DNA of 64,000 bases from the NCBI RefSeq assembly GCF_027942865.1, contig NC_134509.1, positions 33,158,197 through 33,222,196 of the forward strand, written 5' to 3'. Of this stretch, positions 43,631-55,400 are shown in pieces; position 1 is the stretch's first letter, and each line of letters begins with the position of its first letter. The position numbers and the translations under genes were made by a program. The notes below the pieces were generated by a model that was not told the origin of the DNA, searched no databases, and was given only the letters and a program-made list of their open reading frames with translations. Source of the DNA: Odontesthes bonariensis. Its lineage: Eukaryota; Chordata; Actinopteri; Atheriniformes; Atherinopsidae.

Positions 43631-46600
43631 AGACGAGTCTATAGCTTCAAACCCCTGAAATCACACCGAGTTTAGACAGATGATGATCATCTGTTTACTG
43701 TTTATTCTCGAGAGCTATTCGACATCCATCTGACAGCTTAGCTGGGCACATTCTGTCCTTTTGTAGTTTTAGTGTACATAAGGAATTAAAGTACTGTACA
43801 CACAAACACGGGTGTTTTAACAAATGCATTTTTTTTTTTTTTTAAGTTTTATGCACATTGTCCACATCATGCAACCTCAAGGGGGGGGTAGCCTTGAGCG
43901 TATCACAGAGCGGAGGCATCGGAAAGAGCTGCGGAGTTCAGTGTCACACAACCCAAATGTAGAACCAACCGCTTACTTCGCCAGACAATCGTTCGGATCT
44001 CTAGTTGTGAGGCAACCATGAGCTGAAAGTCGCTGCTGCTGCAGAGTAACAGAGTGGGGTGGGGGGGTGGGGGGGGGGGGGGTTGGCGACCTGAAGTGAG
44101 TGGAGGTCATGTATTACAGCCAAGATGGTGTGGAGGATAATGATTCAGGTGCGTTCCACTTTCACCTTGCGCTGTAGATTTATCTTCTTTGTTTGTTGTC
44201 AAAATGCCCGTGTTTGTGTGGACGAGCCCTAAGGCGCTGTCATATCTTGGGCATCCAACTCTCTTGTCACTGTGTTGACTTGTGCAAGAGACTCGTTCAT
44301 TTGACTTGATCGGTCGGTTTCTATGACAGCACTTCTGGAAATTTCGACATGTCACAGGGAATTTTGCCAACTTTTCAGTTGAGGTTTACGCAAGCAATGT
44401 ATTTTTTAATTTTTTTTCTCTTTTTTTTTTTTTTTTCCCCTTTTCTTACAAAAAGCCACATTCTGCATGTGAATGAGAGAACACGTTCAGTTCATACAAG
44501 AGGTACAGAAAGCCATCTCATTCAACACAGATGCACTACAGCCCGCACTTGTGTTACCCCTGCATCTGTTGGTTGGCGATTTTTCTTTGTGCTTTCCCCT
44601 CTTTCTTTTCCTCGGACACACTCACTGTGTCACATGAAACTTTCATGTGAAAAAGGTGACATTTGTGTATGCAGCCATGTGGCAAGAACAAATGTGTGCC
44701 CCATCCCTGCCCAAACATTTCGCAGGATCAGGCGCCACTCTTGTTTTGGAGGTCAACGAATAGAAGTCATCTCGTCATGCAAATAAAACCCAACACCCAA
44801 GTTGATGGGTTCGATGACCTCTGCTCATTGATGTCCAAAAGAAAAGCGGATTCCTCTCCCTGGGAGCTTGAAGCCAGAGTTTATATTTATGGTGAAAACT
44901 GTGTAACTTGCTTTAACGCTACATGTCTGAATGTGAACTATCCGTATTTTATGTGTACTGTATGTGCCTTAACTGCTACATCTGTGTTTGTGGTGCATCC
45001 AGTGTTTGTTGCTGCTGCATTGATGAGAGAAACGAGGAGGATGAAAAGGGGAATAAGGAGGCGCGTGGTTAAGTAGCCTCAGAAAGTGCTTTAAAATTTG
45101 GATTCATGGCCAAAGAGACAGTCCTGCAACTATGTAACACTTTGGCATTTGGTTTGAATGAACAACAGGAAGCATTTGCAGCTCATGAAAATAATTTAAG
45201 ATTATTTTTTTTTAAGTTAAACTTCCCTCGGTGTTGTTGGAACACCGGCAGGTTCGTGGCTTACATCACCATTACTCCAAACAAACGCTTATTTACCGTT
45301 TCATGCTCCGCTCACTGCACATAAAATCTTAAGAGAGGAAGTCGATCTGTGCGCTCTGAGTGAACCGGGGACCAGGAACTCGGTGCACTTTTTTTTAATT
45401 TTTATTTGTGGTTCAGTGCCGTGTTTTTCATTTCCCCGCCATGTGTTTGACATTTGATATTTGCTTCACTTCAGGCACTAAAACGGGACATTTGTGAGCG
45501 CAAACAAAGACTTGAACCTTGTCATTTTTAGCATTTTTTTATGGCACAATCGCGACGACTTTAAGAGAACGACCGTATATTTCCTGCTGGAAGTATTTGC
45601 TGTAGTTGACAATACCCCAAACTCGGCTAACATTTCTCCTCTGTGACCTCTCTGGCCGACGAGGGCCTCATTTTCATGCCGAAGCAAAAGTTTGTAACTT
45701 TAAGTTTTGTCTTAATCCGATCAGTTCCGACACTAAAGTTCTCTGACAGCTGGGTGTTTTGTGTTTGTGTGGTTTTTTTTGGGTTTTTTTCCCCCTCCAT
45801 GTGTCGTAGCTCACCTGTTGCTGCAGCTGCACCTGCCGCGTGTTAATGTGTGTCTGCAGCATCCCCTGTATACTTTGGCTTTACAAATGCTGTCGTGTTT
45901 TTCAGAAGTTTTGGCATCGGCCGTGTGGAAATCATTGTTTCTCATGACAGCCCTATTTGCTAATTATTTTCTCTGCCAAATATAGCTCATGTTTGTGCAA
46001 ATAATCTTTTTCTGTGCGCAACACATGTCCCAGTGTTCATGCAAAATATAATTCGATGCATATGTAAGCCAATCCAGCCAGAAGTCAAACTTTCCGTGAG
46101 GCAAAGTTTTGCAAAACATCAAGGAGTGACCTTGATCAGAGTCCTCAGATCTCATAAAACAAGCCCTTAATGGCCTCAGTGCCTGGAATCCCACGGTTGC
46201 CCCCTGAGTTGTTACTTAGTTTATTGTGACCACAGTATTTCTGCATCTTCAGTGCAGCTTGGTTACTGGGCGCGTCTTAGATTGTGTGCTTGTGTTGTAA
46301 AGTCTTAAGCTAGTCCAGATGCACGCTGTTGGTTAGCGCAGCTCATGCTTTTTTGCAACATTTCCTCTGACTCGTTACTCTGGCATGTGTGCATGTTGGA
46401 AGCATGCACTTGCGCGCACACACAGGAAGTGCAGTCACGAGTGTCTCGTATGTGTGCCCTTGCATATTTGAGGGAGAGCAGTGATTCACAGAAACATTGT
46501 TTTCCATGTTTTTTTTTTTTGTTTTTTGACATTAAGATCAAAAGGGAAGCTGGAGCGGGGCAGGAAGGCGGGACTGAGAGCCTTTGTCCTCACTGTGTTG

Positions 46601-47239
46601 TGATAGTGAGATATGCAGTGGGGCATGTAATTCAAAGAAAGTTTTTGCTTTTATTGGTAACAGCAAGTCATTAACTATGAATACTTATTAAGAAAATTCT
46701 TTTAAAAGAAGCTATTTAAAGGGTGTATCTGTATTCCAGCTATTTGTCCTTTAGATTACAAATAATTCATTGTGCTAACTCTTATTTTCCTATTATAGGC
46801 ATACTTTTGGTATATATCTGACAGTTCAGGAATATTTTCATATCATTTTGGGTTTATTTTTGTACAGACATTGTTACAATAATGAGAATAAATGCACAAT
46901 CTGACCACGTGTGATTTGTTGGGTCTTCTCTGCCTGCCTGCTTTGTCTGCTTTCCACTGCGACTGCTTCTTTGTGATAACCGGTGACTTTTGCAGTAAGA
47001 AACATGGCAAACTTTGTGGAAATGATATCTGTGGGATAAACATTTGTTTCATATCTTCTCCTCTCAGCAAACGTAGCTCTTTTTGCTGGTTTGAATGTGA
47101 CTAACCCGCTCGTTATTGTTTTTCTGTCTCTCTTTTGGTTTCCTAATCCTCACTTTACTTTTCTCTTCCTCTCCCCTGGTCCTTTACCTCATTTTGACTC
47201 TGCTCATTCTCTCATCTGTCTCTCCACCACTGTCTGTAG
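43631..47239 (+). other. lpar2: lpar2 3' UTR and downstream DNA
   Basis: Begins after the TAA at 43628-43630. Possible poly(A) signals include AATTAAAG near 43786 and AATAAA near 44781. A very G-rich tract at 44053-44082 could form a G-quadruplex. The end of the main transcript is not determinable. Open frames at 44349-45076 lack homology and splice context. Much of this is an intron if the terminal exon at 47240 is used. Confidence 0.45.
44053..44082 (+). repeat. Poly-G tract, G-quadruplex potential
   Basis: Runs of 4, 7 and 14 G separated by single T residues. Confidence 0.85.
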
Positions 47240-47790
47240 AAGTCTATGCGCACAATCCGGAGGATAGAAGGGAGCAACGGGACACCTCTCATACATGCAG
47301 GCAAGGAGGACACCATTGCCTCTTCAGAAAAGTGGAATTAAGGCAAACGGAACATTTTCGGCGTGCTCAAGACACGCATTCACACCAAACAATTACAAGA
47401 ACAACCCTCGAGGTGTCTTCTGCCAGCCGGCAGACTGAAAGGACTCCAAAAGAGTTTTTACCTCCTCTGTTGGTGGGCAGGGGTTACACTGTTGGTAAAT
47501 CTATAAGGGGAAAAACAAACAACATCTTATATTAGCAGGCCATCATGATGGCAGATGTTGCTTCATAATCAGGCTTCAGGAGGCGTAAGGAGACCGTCCA
47601 GCCCCAGCTGGTCTCGATGACTCACTGGTTTTTCCCCCCAAGGAGGATGTGGCAGAAGAACACCTGGAACAAGTTGACGGTGTGCAGAAGAAATGACTGA
47701 AAATGCGTTTTATGTGTGTAGATGCTCCATCTGCGGCCAGATTGTCGGGTAAGCCTGGCTTGAAATAAAGCAGATGCAAGATGTTCCAGT
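47240..47790 (+). CDS. Candidate terminal exon encoding a 33-aa C-terminus
   Basis: A long pyrimidine tract and CTGTCTGTAG acceptor (to 47239) are followed by a 33-codon frame from 47240 to a TAA at 47339-47341. It starts KSMRTIRRIEGSNGTPLIHA and ends TIASSEKWN. AATAAA at 47764-47769 would end the exon near 47790. The exon starts in phase 0. The lpar2 last coding exon contains an in-frame GAG/GTACTT donor at 43568, so an alternative receptor tail (...STMEHE then KSMR...) is possible. No start codon or other upstream exon is seen for an independent gene. The link to lpar2 is inference. Confidence 0.4.
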
Positions 47791-47799
47791 TGATGCAAT

Positions 47800-49100
47800 G
47801 ACACGAGCCCAGAGTTGCAATCCATCTCCCTTTTGTTAGTCAGTTTTTACCGAAACTGTTTTTCGACTGTAATGATCCAACTATGCAATTAGAGGTCTCC
47901 TGGTTATGTAGAGACACAAATCTCTGGGTACTAGACAAGTGATGATGTATAACGCAAAGGTTTACACACTGCAGAATGAAAAATATCTTACTCAACCCCA
48001 GCCATGAAAAAACCAAAAAAAAAAAACGGTTTCCACGGAAACCGAACCTCAGTGACAGCCTCACAGGAGGACTGACTGCGGTGCGGTGGTATCTGGCTGC
48101 GTTTGCTTTGGCTGAAGGTGAACTGACAGTGGAGTGCACGTCAAACAGCAGGAAATGTGACACCAAACCCCCACCCCCCTTTTTTTTTTTTTTAATTAAA
48201 TTCAGTGAATAATTACAAGTTGTAACTTATTGATATTTTGATGGTTTCTTAAAAAGTCTAATAATGCCTCGTTGATCAGTTGTAGCCTTTTTAACTGTAA
48301 CCTTTGTGTAAGCAGCTCTATAACTCACTCAAGGAAAACCTGACGGACAGATTTGTCCCTTGAAGACCACCAAATAGATTTAAAAAGATTAAGTTTAAAG
48401 CAGCTGCTTTTTTTACTTGAAGCCTTTTAAGGTGCGTACCATTTGTTAGTCTTGGCAGTGATGTTATTTTTGTGATCACTGTGTACTCGTCCCGTCAGTG
48501 CTTTTGACCCTCTTGAATCTGCTTGTCGGTTCTTAATTTTTCAGTTACATCTCATCAGACCTTTTGTCTTTATAAGCACAATGGATTACTGCACCAACAG
48601 GTTTAAGTGATAAACACGTGATCCCTTACATGCTGCTCTTTAATCGGCAAAATAAATTGCAGTAAAGCTTCAATAAAGGAGCAGAAATATCGCCGTGAGA
48701 GTAAGAACTCCTTTCAAAGTTGCTGACAGCGAGGCAATTTCAGTCGATGTTTTTATTTTTATTTTTTTATAAAAGGGTTTGCTGGCGATCAGAATCTTCC
48801 TCTTAAGCTGAATGGGAATTTTTTTTTAAGTTTAAAAATGGAGGATTAAGAAATCGATGAGCGGATGTTTCTGGATTTTGCTTTTGAATATAAAAGGCTT
48901 GTGACATAATGCCATATATTTATTTTATTTCTCTTTAAATTGTTTTTACAATCACAGCATTTTATAAGCTGTTTTCCTCCTGGGTCTGCTTTGTTTTTGT
49001 TTTGTTGTTTTTGCTCACATGTGCTGCTGTTATTTGTTTCACAATTTAAATTGTCTCCGCCGGAGTTATGCACCACATTCTTCTGTAATATATTTTTTAC
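47800..49100. other. Intergenic DNA, no gene seen
   Basis: A/T-rich sequence with short A and T runs. Nothing recognised. Confidence 0.5.
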
Positions 49101-49241
49101 ATTTCTCTCTATATATAGTATTTTATTTATGACATTGTAGATATCAAATTGAGCCTTAAGTGCATTCAGTCAGACGTAACAGAAACAATCCAACACGAAT
49201 GGCGATCGAGCATAAATCTTGTTTTAGTTTTTAATTCTATA

Positions 49242-49270
49242 CTTTTTTTTTTTTTTTTTTTTTTTTTTTG
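49242..49270. repeat. Poly-T run (poly-A on the minus strand)
   Basis: About 28 T residues, in the presumed 3' UTR of the minus-strand gene. Confidence 0.9.
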
Positions 49271-49469
49271 AGCAAAGAGGATGTGTAAGTAACAGAAGTG
49301 ATGGAACTTAAATACAGAGCAGTTCATTTATGTCAATATCAAGTCTAGCTGACATCTTGTTGTTATCAAGCAGGACACTGGTTGTGATTCACAATAATGA
49401 CATTAAAGGCTTTGAGTCCATGTGTCTTCCAGACTCTCCTTCGCCCTCCTGCCTCAGTTAAGGTTGGTG

Positions 49470-49946
49470 TCAGTTTGCTTTGGATTCTGTTTGGCAACCG
49501 GTTCTTAAGATTTCTTTCAGCTTCTTTTTAGACGTTTTATTCCCCTCCTTCAGGTCCACGGGAGGGGGAACCGCCTCGGGTTGAGCAGCAGTGTCTTTTT
49601 TGTTCTCTTGGGCGAACTTCTTTCTTATCTGCTCCCCGACTCGGCCCAGTCCCCCTCTGTCCTTTTCCTTCCTTCCTGCTGGAGCATTTAGAAGAGACTC
49701 CTTCCTTATGTTGCCCAGAGAGAGTCTCTTCAGCGGCGTCGAGGCTTTCTTGTCTGTCGTCAGTGAGAATCTCTTTTGGGAGTGCTTGTCCTTCTTCGGG
49801 TTATCCGGCTTCAGTTTCTGCAGGATGCTCTTTCTCTTGCTCTTCTTCTTGGGCAGCACCCTCTTCAGTTGACCCAAGGCTTCGTTCAGAGGCGACGACG
49901 ACTTCTTTTTCCGAGAGAAGATCCTTTTCGAGGAGGAGCCACCCAT
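49470..49946 (-). CDS. Uncharacterised Lys/Ser-rich protein, predicted N-myristoylated
   Basis: I do not recognise this gene. A 158-aa frame starts MGGSSSKRIFSRKKKSSS: Gly2, Ser6 and basic residues at 7-8 fit the N-myristoylation consensus plus a polybasic patch, suggesting membrane tethering. The body repeats basic-Ser motifs (KRFSLTT, KRLSLGN, RKESLL) that look like PKA/PKC-type phosphosites, then a Pro-rich segment and a Lys-rich C-terminus. About a quarter of residues are Lys. Just upstream of the ATG lies a clear acceptor (TTTCTTCCTCCAGCAG, ending near 49961), so a 5' untranslated exon exists upstream. A poly(A) signal on the minus strand lies at 49122-49127. A real gene is supported by length, splice context and consistent codon structure; the function is unknown. 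Confidence 0.65.
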   Translation of the reverse strand: MGGSSSKRIFSRKKKSSSPLNEALGQLKRVLPKKKSKRKSILQKLKPDNPKKDKHSQKRFSLTTDKKASTPLKRLSLGNIRKESLLNAPAGRKEKDRGGLGRVGEQIRKKFAQENKKDTAAQPEAVPPPVDLKEGNKTSKKKLKEILRTGCQTESKAN

Positions 49947-49969
49947 AGTTAGTTGACCTGCTGGAGGAA

Positions 49970-51255
49970 GAAAAATCTGTTCAGTTAAAACCCAGTTTGA
50001 ACCTGTCGGGATGTGAAAGTTACTGGAATATTTAAAACTTTATTCTTTTTTTTTTTTTTTTTTTTTCTGAAAAGCACTTTTGGAAAATGTCAAAAGAATC
50101 AAAAAAGAAAAAAATCTGTTGGATACATCTCACAGTTGACTATAGATTTCCTCTCACATTTGGATCAGAGATGTCTCTGTTGCTTTAACATGAAGGTGTA
50201 TGAAAAAGGGAAAGATTCCACATAAGCCTCTCACTGGTGCTACAAAGATTTGCTTTAACGACGTTACATTTAGTCACTTTGCAGTTTGTTTTATTCTTTA
50301 TCCAAAGCGAATCACAAGTGAAGAACAATTTTCAAGCTTCAGGTGGCTAAGAATCATCAGAAGTCACCACTCATTGGCACGATTAATACAAACGGCTCCT
50401 GTATGCCCTCTAAAGATGAAAACTTGACTAAAAGATGTCAATTGCAGGTAAAGAAAATAAAGTTTTTCAAAGCATTTTCACACCGTCTTACACATAAAGG
50501 TACTTACTCTGCTCAAGTCCTCTTTCCAGTCGGAGCAACAGCCTTCTGTGCGCAGTTACCCTGGTGATAATGAGTCTGCTCTTACCTTTACCATCATGGA
50601 AAGTATCTGAAGAACCGGATCAGATCGCACTAGTTTCACCATCTACCTGTTATCTAATGGAAAGATCAGCCACAAGACTTTTAGACCTAATTTCCTGATT
50701 TTTTTTATTTTTTTTTCCTTACCATAACAAGTCGTACACCAATAGCAAAAGGAATTGGCTGGAAGATCAAACTGGTTCTGTGACATTCTCCAAGCCTGAT
50801 GCTCTCTAATCCTTCAGAGACACCAAACAAGTTTGCCTCCCAAAACGCCCATGAATCTTAAAAACCTGCTTCATAAAATGAATGGTGCCAGACCCTTCTT
50901 TTTAATTTAATAAACATCTTGTCTAGACATCCACAGCAGGAAAGCTTTATGTCTCACAGTATTACAGCTTGGAGGACATAGATTCGTTCACACGGACTGT
51001 AAACCAGCAAGAAAGCTGATTGTAAATAGACCAACGTTGTTTATCTGCTAAAAAAAAAGGATATTAGAGAGTGGACATCCCTGCCAAAGGGGGGAGATTA
51101 CAGGCCAACTAGGAAGTAGTGTAGGTACACAGTGGTTCGTTATTAGAAAGTGATAACAGAGGCACACGTAGGTTATATAACCACAATGTCATATGTCACA
51201 TGACTGAAAACTGAAAGTCATAGTCATGCGCCTGAATCCCTGTGAACAAGCCAAA
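49970..51255. other. Presumed 5' intron of the minus-strand gene, first part
   Basis: No coding exon recognised on either strand. Contains poly-T and A-rich tracts only. Confidence 0.45.
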
Positions 51256-51259
51256 AAGA

Positions 51260-51525
51260 AAGATTCAAAATGACGAGGAAGACACTAAATGGCAACACAG
51301 AGATGAAAAATGACCATTAAGACACAAGATTACCACAAAGTGCCTGTGAATGACTACTAAGAGATACAAAACGACAACAATGAGAGACGAACTCAATGTG
51401 GAGAGGTGTAAAATGACAAAAATAACAACATGACAAACAACCATGAAGACCAGCAAAGTGCCCACTTGAGACACAAAACAACCATTGAAAGACTGAAAGT
51501 GACAACAAAGAGATGTTAAATTGCT
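51260..51525. repeat. Degenerate minisatellite with ATGACnACnAAG-type units
   Basis: Diverged copies of a roughly 20-bp unit (variants of AAAATGACAACAAAGAGA and AGACACAAAACAACCATT) run through this stretch. The repeat suppresses stops on the minus strand, which explains a 151-codon open frame there. Confidence 0.65.
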
Positions 51526-51727
51526 GCAGTAAAAAAGATGTTTGGTTAGAAAAGAAAGGGAATCATTTACATGAAAATATATACAATCACTAAAGAATAA
51601 CACAAAAAACACGCACAGAAAACTCTGTATGTGCATCATTTGTGGTTGGTTTTTGTTTCTCTCACTTTTGGCCTTCTGAGGGACAGGTGTGGCACTATGG
51701 CACTGAGTCCATGGACTCATTTAGTTT

Positions 51728-51805
51728 CATAATCCCAGCTGCTGTTGGGCAAGAGGCAGGTTGCACCGTGGACCGGTCACCAGTCTGTCACAGGCTCAGT
51801 GAACA
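51728..51805. repeat. Fragment of a common teleost interspersed repeat
   Basis: Contains CCCAGCTGCTGTTGGGCAAG, GTGGACCGGTCACCAGTCTG and CACAGGCT, a phrase order found in a widespread fish repeat. Family name uncertain. Confidence 0.5.
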
Positions 51806-52034
51806 TAAGTATTTTTTCAATTTTCTTTTTTACTTATTTATGTTTCATTATCACTGAGGCTAAGTCTTGAGTAAAAACTGAAGTTAAATGATCAGAATGT
51901 GAGTTTTTAAGCCTAACGTTGTACTCCAGAGGTTGGTGCCTTGCTCGAGGGCACCACCATGTGGAGGGCATGTGAAGTGTTACGGATGTCTTCCCCCTGC
52001 TTCGAACTCCTCTTGGTGAATGGCGTCTTCTTAC

Positions 52035-52424
52035 ATTTGGGTTTCTGAAAGAGATGCGACTGCAGCGGCGAACATGAGGGTTTTGAAACTTCTTTTCTGC
52101 GGCGTGCGCTTTGCCTGACGTATGACGTGAGGGGACGTGAGGGGGTGGGGGAGCGTGGGGCCGGATTTAAATTATTTTTTTTTTTGCACAAGTAAGTCAT
52201 TTTATTAAATTATTTTACAAGAATATTGATCTGTTTTCACCCTCTCCGAAAAGCTGTTTAAATGTTTACATGATGTGTCCTATTAATATCTTTTAGCCTG
52301 TGCCTACATCACTGGGTCCTCCTCCATCCCTCCTCCATCCCTCCTCCACACATTTTCCCGGTGCGGTCCTGCTGCTGCTGCTGCTGCTGCTTCCTCCGTA
52401 TCTTCCGTGCGGCAGAGCGCAGCC
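52035..52424. promoter_or_regulatory. Possible bidirectional promoter of the minus-strand gene and camsap3
   Basis: A minus-strand donor (AAAT/GTAAGA, with GT at 52033-52034) could end a first exon that splices to the acceptor near 49961. Two closely spaced TGACG motifs, one as TGACGTGA, lie at 52116-52130. The camsap3 leader, with a (CTG)7 run at 52369-52390, begins within about 150-250 bp on the opposite strand. Start sites are not directly visible. Confidence 0.4.
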
Positions 52425-55400
52425 ATGGTGGACTCTCCCAGCACGATGAAGAAGACCTTCTCGGTGCCGGAGATCAAGCCGCTCGACCAGTACGACTTCA
52501 ACCGGGCCAAGATCTGCGCCAGCGTCCGGTGGCTGCTGTCGAAATCGTACGGCTCTGCAGGTAGACTCCGGTCCTCACATCACCGAGGCGCCGCTTGGGT
52601 GGGGCGCTCAGCATTTCATTCAGCTGTGTATGGCGCTCTCAGTTGTAGACTTGATTTGTTATCTGACATCTTGGAGAACCACGAGCATCCTTCTGCCAGC
52701 ATCCATCCTGATCAGTCGCTGGCCTGATGCTCGCAGATAACCTGCGCCCCCTCATCCAGGTGTGCAGCTTATTGCCACGTAGCTTACTTCCACAGAGGAG
52801 GATATTCGGCCCGTTATTTGATGTGAATTTGAGGCTTGTCAGAAGGAGTTTCCTCAGTCATGCGTGATGCATGATGGAACCGGGGGCTGCCAGAGCTGCA
52901 ATGCAACAAAGCCTTTTGTCAGAGCCGGGCTCCATCAGGCCCGTGGATAGATTTCCACCGGGCAGAATGAACCAGGACAGAAAAGGTTTATCTCTCTCAG
53001 CGGGGTAAATCTTCTCCTGGCAAAGATACATACACTGCTTGTGTGTGAGGCGGATGTAAATGGGTCAGGGCCACATAATATTTGTGTCAGTGTTACGCAC
53101 GCACGCAGTGCTTTTGGCGCGTGGCGGTATAGTGAAGGTGACACAGTAGATCTCATAAGACAATGGAGTATTTTTTTTTTAATTATTTTTTAGAGGCAGA
53201 TGCCCTATATGCATCTATTCAGTCATGTGCAGAAGAATATTTTTGGAGTATCTGAGTTGCAGTTTCAATGCAAGAAAATATTTTTCTATAAGCCCACAGA
53301 AATCTACCTATATCCAAGCAGGTGTGGGGACATGCAGGGTAGAGGCAAATTAAAGCTGTTCAGATTTACTGCAGTCCCCTTTCATTTAGTTGAGGTACAT
53401 TAAGAGTATTTTGATGACATAGTGACAAAAATGTGAAGTCATCTCTGTGGTCTTTGTTCACTAATGTGTTAGATTTGGATGACATCATTCTTCTAGATGT
53501 TCCCACTTGGGGCAGCAATCATTGATTTTGTTCAGTTTGAAGAATCTATATGTCAAGATCATCGATTCATCACATTGTCAAAACCATTGGTCCTGCCATC
53601 AAAAATCCAGTTTCATTGAATTTATAATGAGAAAAGCAGCAAATCCTCACATCAAATTCTTTTTTTGTCTGTTCAGCTCTGTGTTTTTTCTGGTTTAATA
53701 CTGTAACCTGTCTCTGTACACAAAAGCTGTGTGTGTCAAAGTTCAAGCTCCGCTGACTAACACCAGGATGTCAAACCGCTGATCTAACACTACAGCTGAA
53801 GAGTTGCATGTTCGCTCATTATGTCATTTTGCTGTCATTATGGCTTCAGGCAGACTTCAATGTTTTCTTTGCCAGTCAGTGAGACAAGAGGAGAGACGGC
53901 TCTGAAAATGTTCCAGAAGGGAGGCTTTATTGTTATCTGTCGACTGGAAAATGCCCTCTGGCTGCCTCTGTGAATTTTAATGGAAGCCCGAAAGAAAATA
54001 TTACTAATATAGTCACAAATGGAATTAATTTCCCACACATATTTCTGAAGCGGCTGGGATTTTGTCGGCCTGTCATAGCCAATGGCTGGCTTCTATCGAA
54101 ATTAGCTAAATACATGAAATTTCCTGTTCCTATTGCTGTTGAGAATATGTTGAAATCAGAGGCGTTTTATTATGTCAGTGGTATATGTTTTCCCAGTAGG
54201 GGGAAGTAAAGTTTTAACAGTCATACACACAGATCTGACTGCATCAGATACCTCTTATAGATGAGACTGATTAATTAACAATCATCAAATATACAGCATA
54301 TACTCAGAGGGGGAATGTAACACTTACTTTGCTTTACAATGTTAAGGTGGATTAAAAAAAAAAACAAATCAGCAGATTAATCTATGGTGAAACTAAGGAA
54401 TATCTGCTCTGCTAAACACCTGTTGGCTCAATAGGAAACAAATGTTTACATTAGAATAGGTGCCATAAGATTATATTTTTAGTTATTATCTCAACATCCA
54501 CACAGTGTATGCCTTTCTGCTGTTCAGCCTCACAGGCCTGCTCTGTTTCTTCCCAATAGAATTAGCGTTATGTTGGGTTGTTCACTGGTTCCTGCTCTGC
54601 AGTCCTGTCTCATTGCCTCTGCCGTGATTGGGACAAATGGCTGCACTCCATTTCCACCGTTCCCATAGTGACGGCAGCCCTTTTCCCCCCCAACGGAGCA
54701 GAGCATGAAAGGCACGGGTTCAACCCCAGTGAGTGTCACACTGCAGTGCAGTCTGTAGTTAAACTCTTGCTGAAGTAATGACATGGATAGATTTTCTCCT
54801 CTAGGCTGTACACAGAAATGGGTGGAAGGGAGGAAGGGGTTCCATGAGAAAGCATTTTAACAGTGGTTTACAGAGAGACAGAAAGCAAAAGCAGCTGTGG
54901 CCCTCATTACACGTCATAGTTGGAAGTTTGTAGATGTAAAGCAGCAGAAGAGAAACAGTTAGGGAATTAAGACTGACTGCAGAGTGAGTGGGAGAGATGT
55001 CCACTCAGATATCTCCTTAAAGAATTCCTTTCCAATTTTCAGGATTATCCAGAGTGGAAAATGGGTCAGCCTTGGAAGTGTGGGTTCTTGTGCCTATAGT
55101 GTGTGTAAGTGTGTGTGTGTGTGTGTGTGTGTCTATGAAATGACCCACTCCTATTGGTCTGAGATGACTTGACACGCACACATACTTTTTTGTCTGGGTA
55201 ACCTAGCTGAGCTGTTCATGCAGATGATGACGTTATCCTCTCCTACAGTCGTAATGCCTTCGGGTTTGTTGAAAAGTTGCTTAGTTTTAACATTTAATAT
55301 AGTCAGGCTGCACTCACTTTGCAGCAGCTTGCACAACAACCTTTTTTTTGTCTTTTACAAGGGACAGTTCTTTGATAAAATCAGTTCTCTGCAGCAGAGT

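Noticed and set aside
44349..45076. Two overlapping frames of 145 and 137 codons downstream of lpar2
   Set aside because: No recognisable domain, no splice support, poly-T rich start. Probably 3' UTR or intron.
47116..47535. 139-codon frame overlapping the candidate terminal exon
   Set aside because: Different frame from the 33-codon exon, begins within the pyrimidine tract and has no homology.
51265..51720. 151-codon minus-strand frame
   Set aside because: Encoded by a degenerate minisatellite; hydrophobic low-complexity product.
51913..52200. 95-codon minus-strand frame upstream of camsap3
   Set aside because: Starts in an A/T run without an ATG in good context. A donor inside it suggests an untranslated first exon instead.
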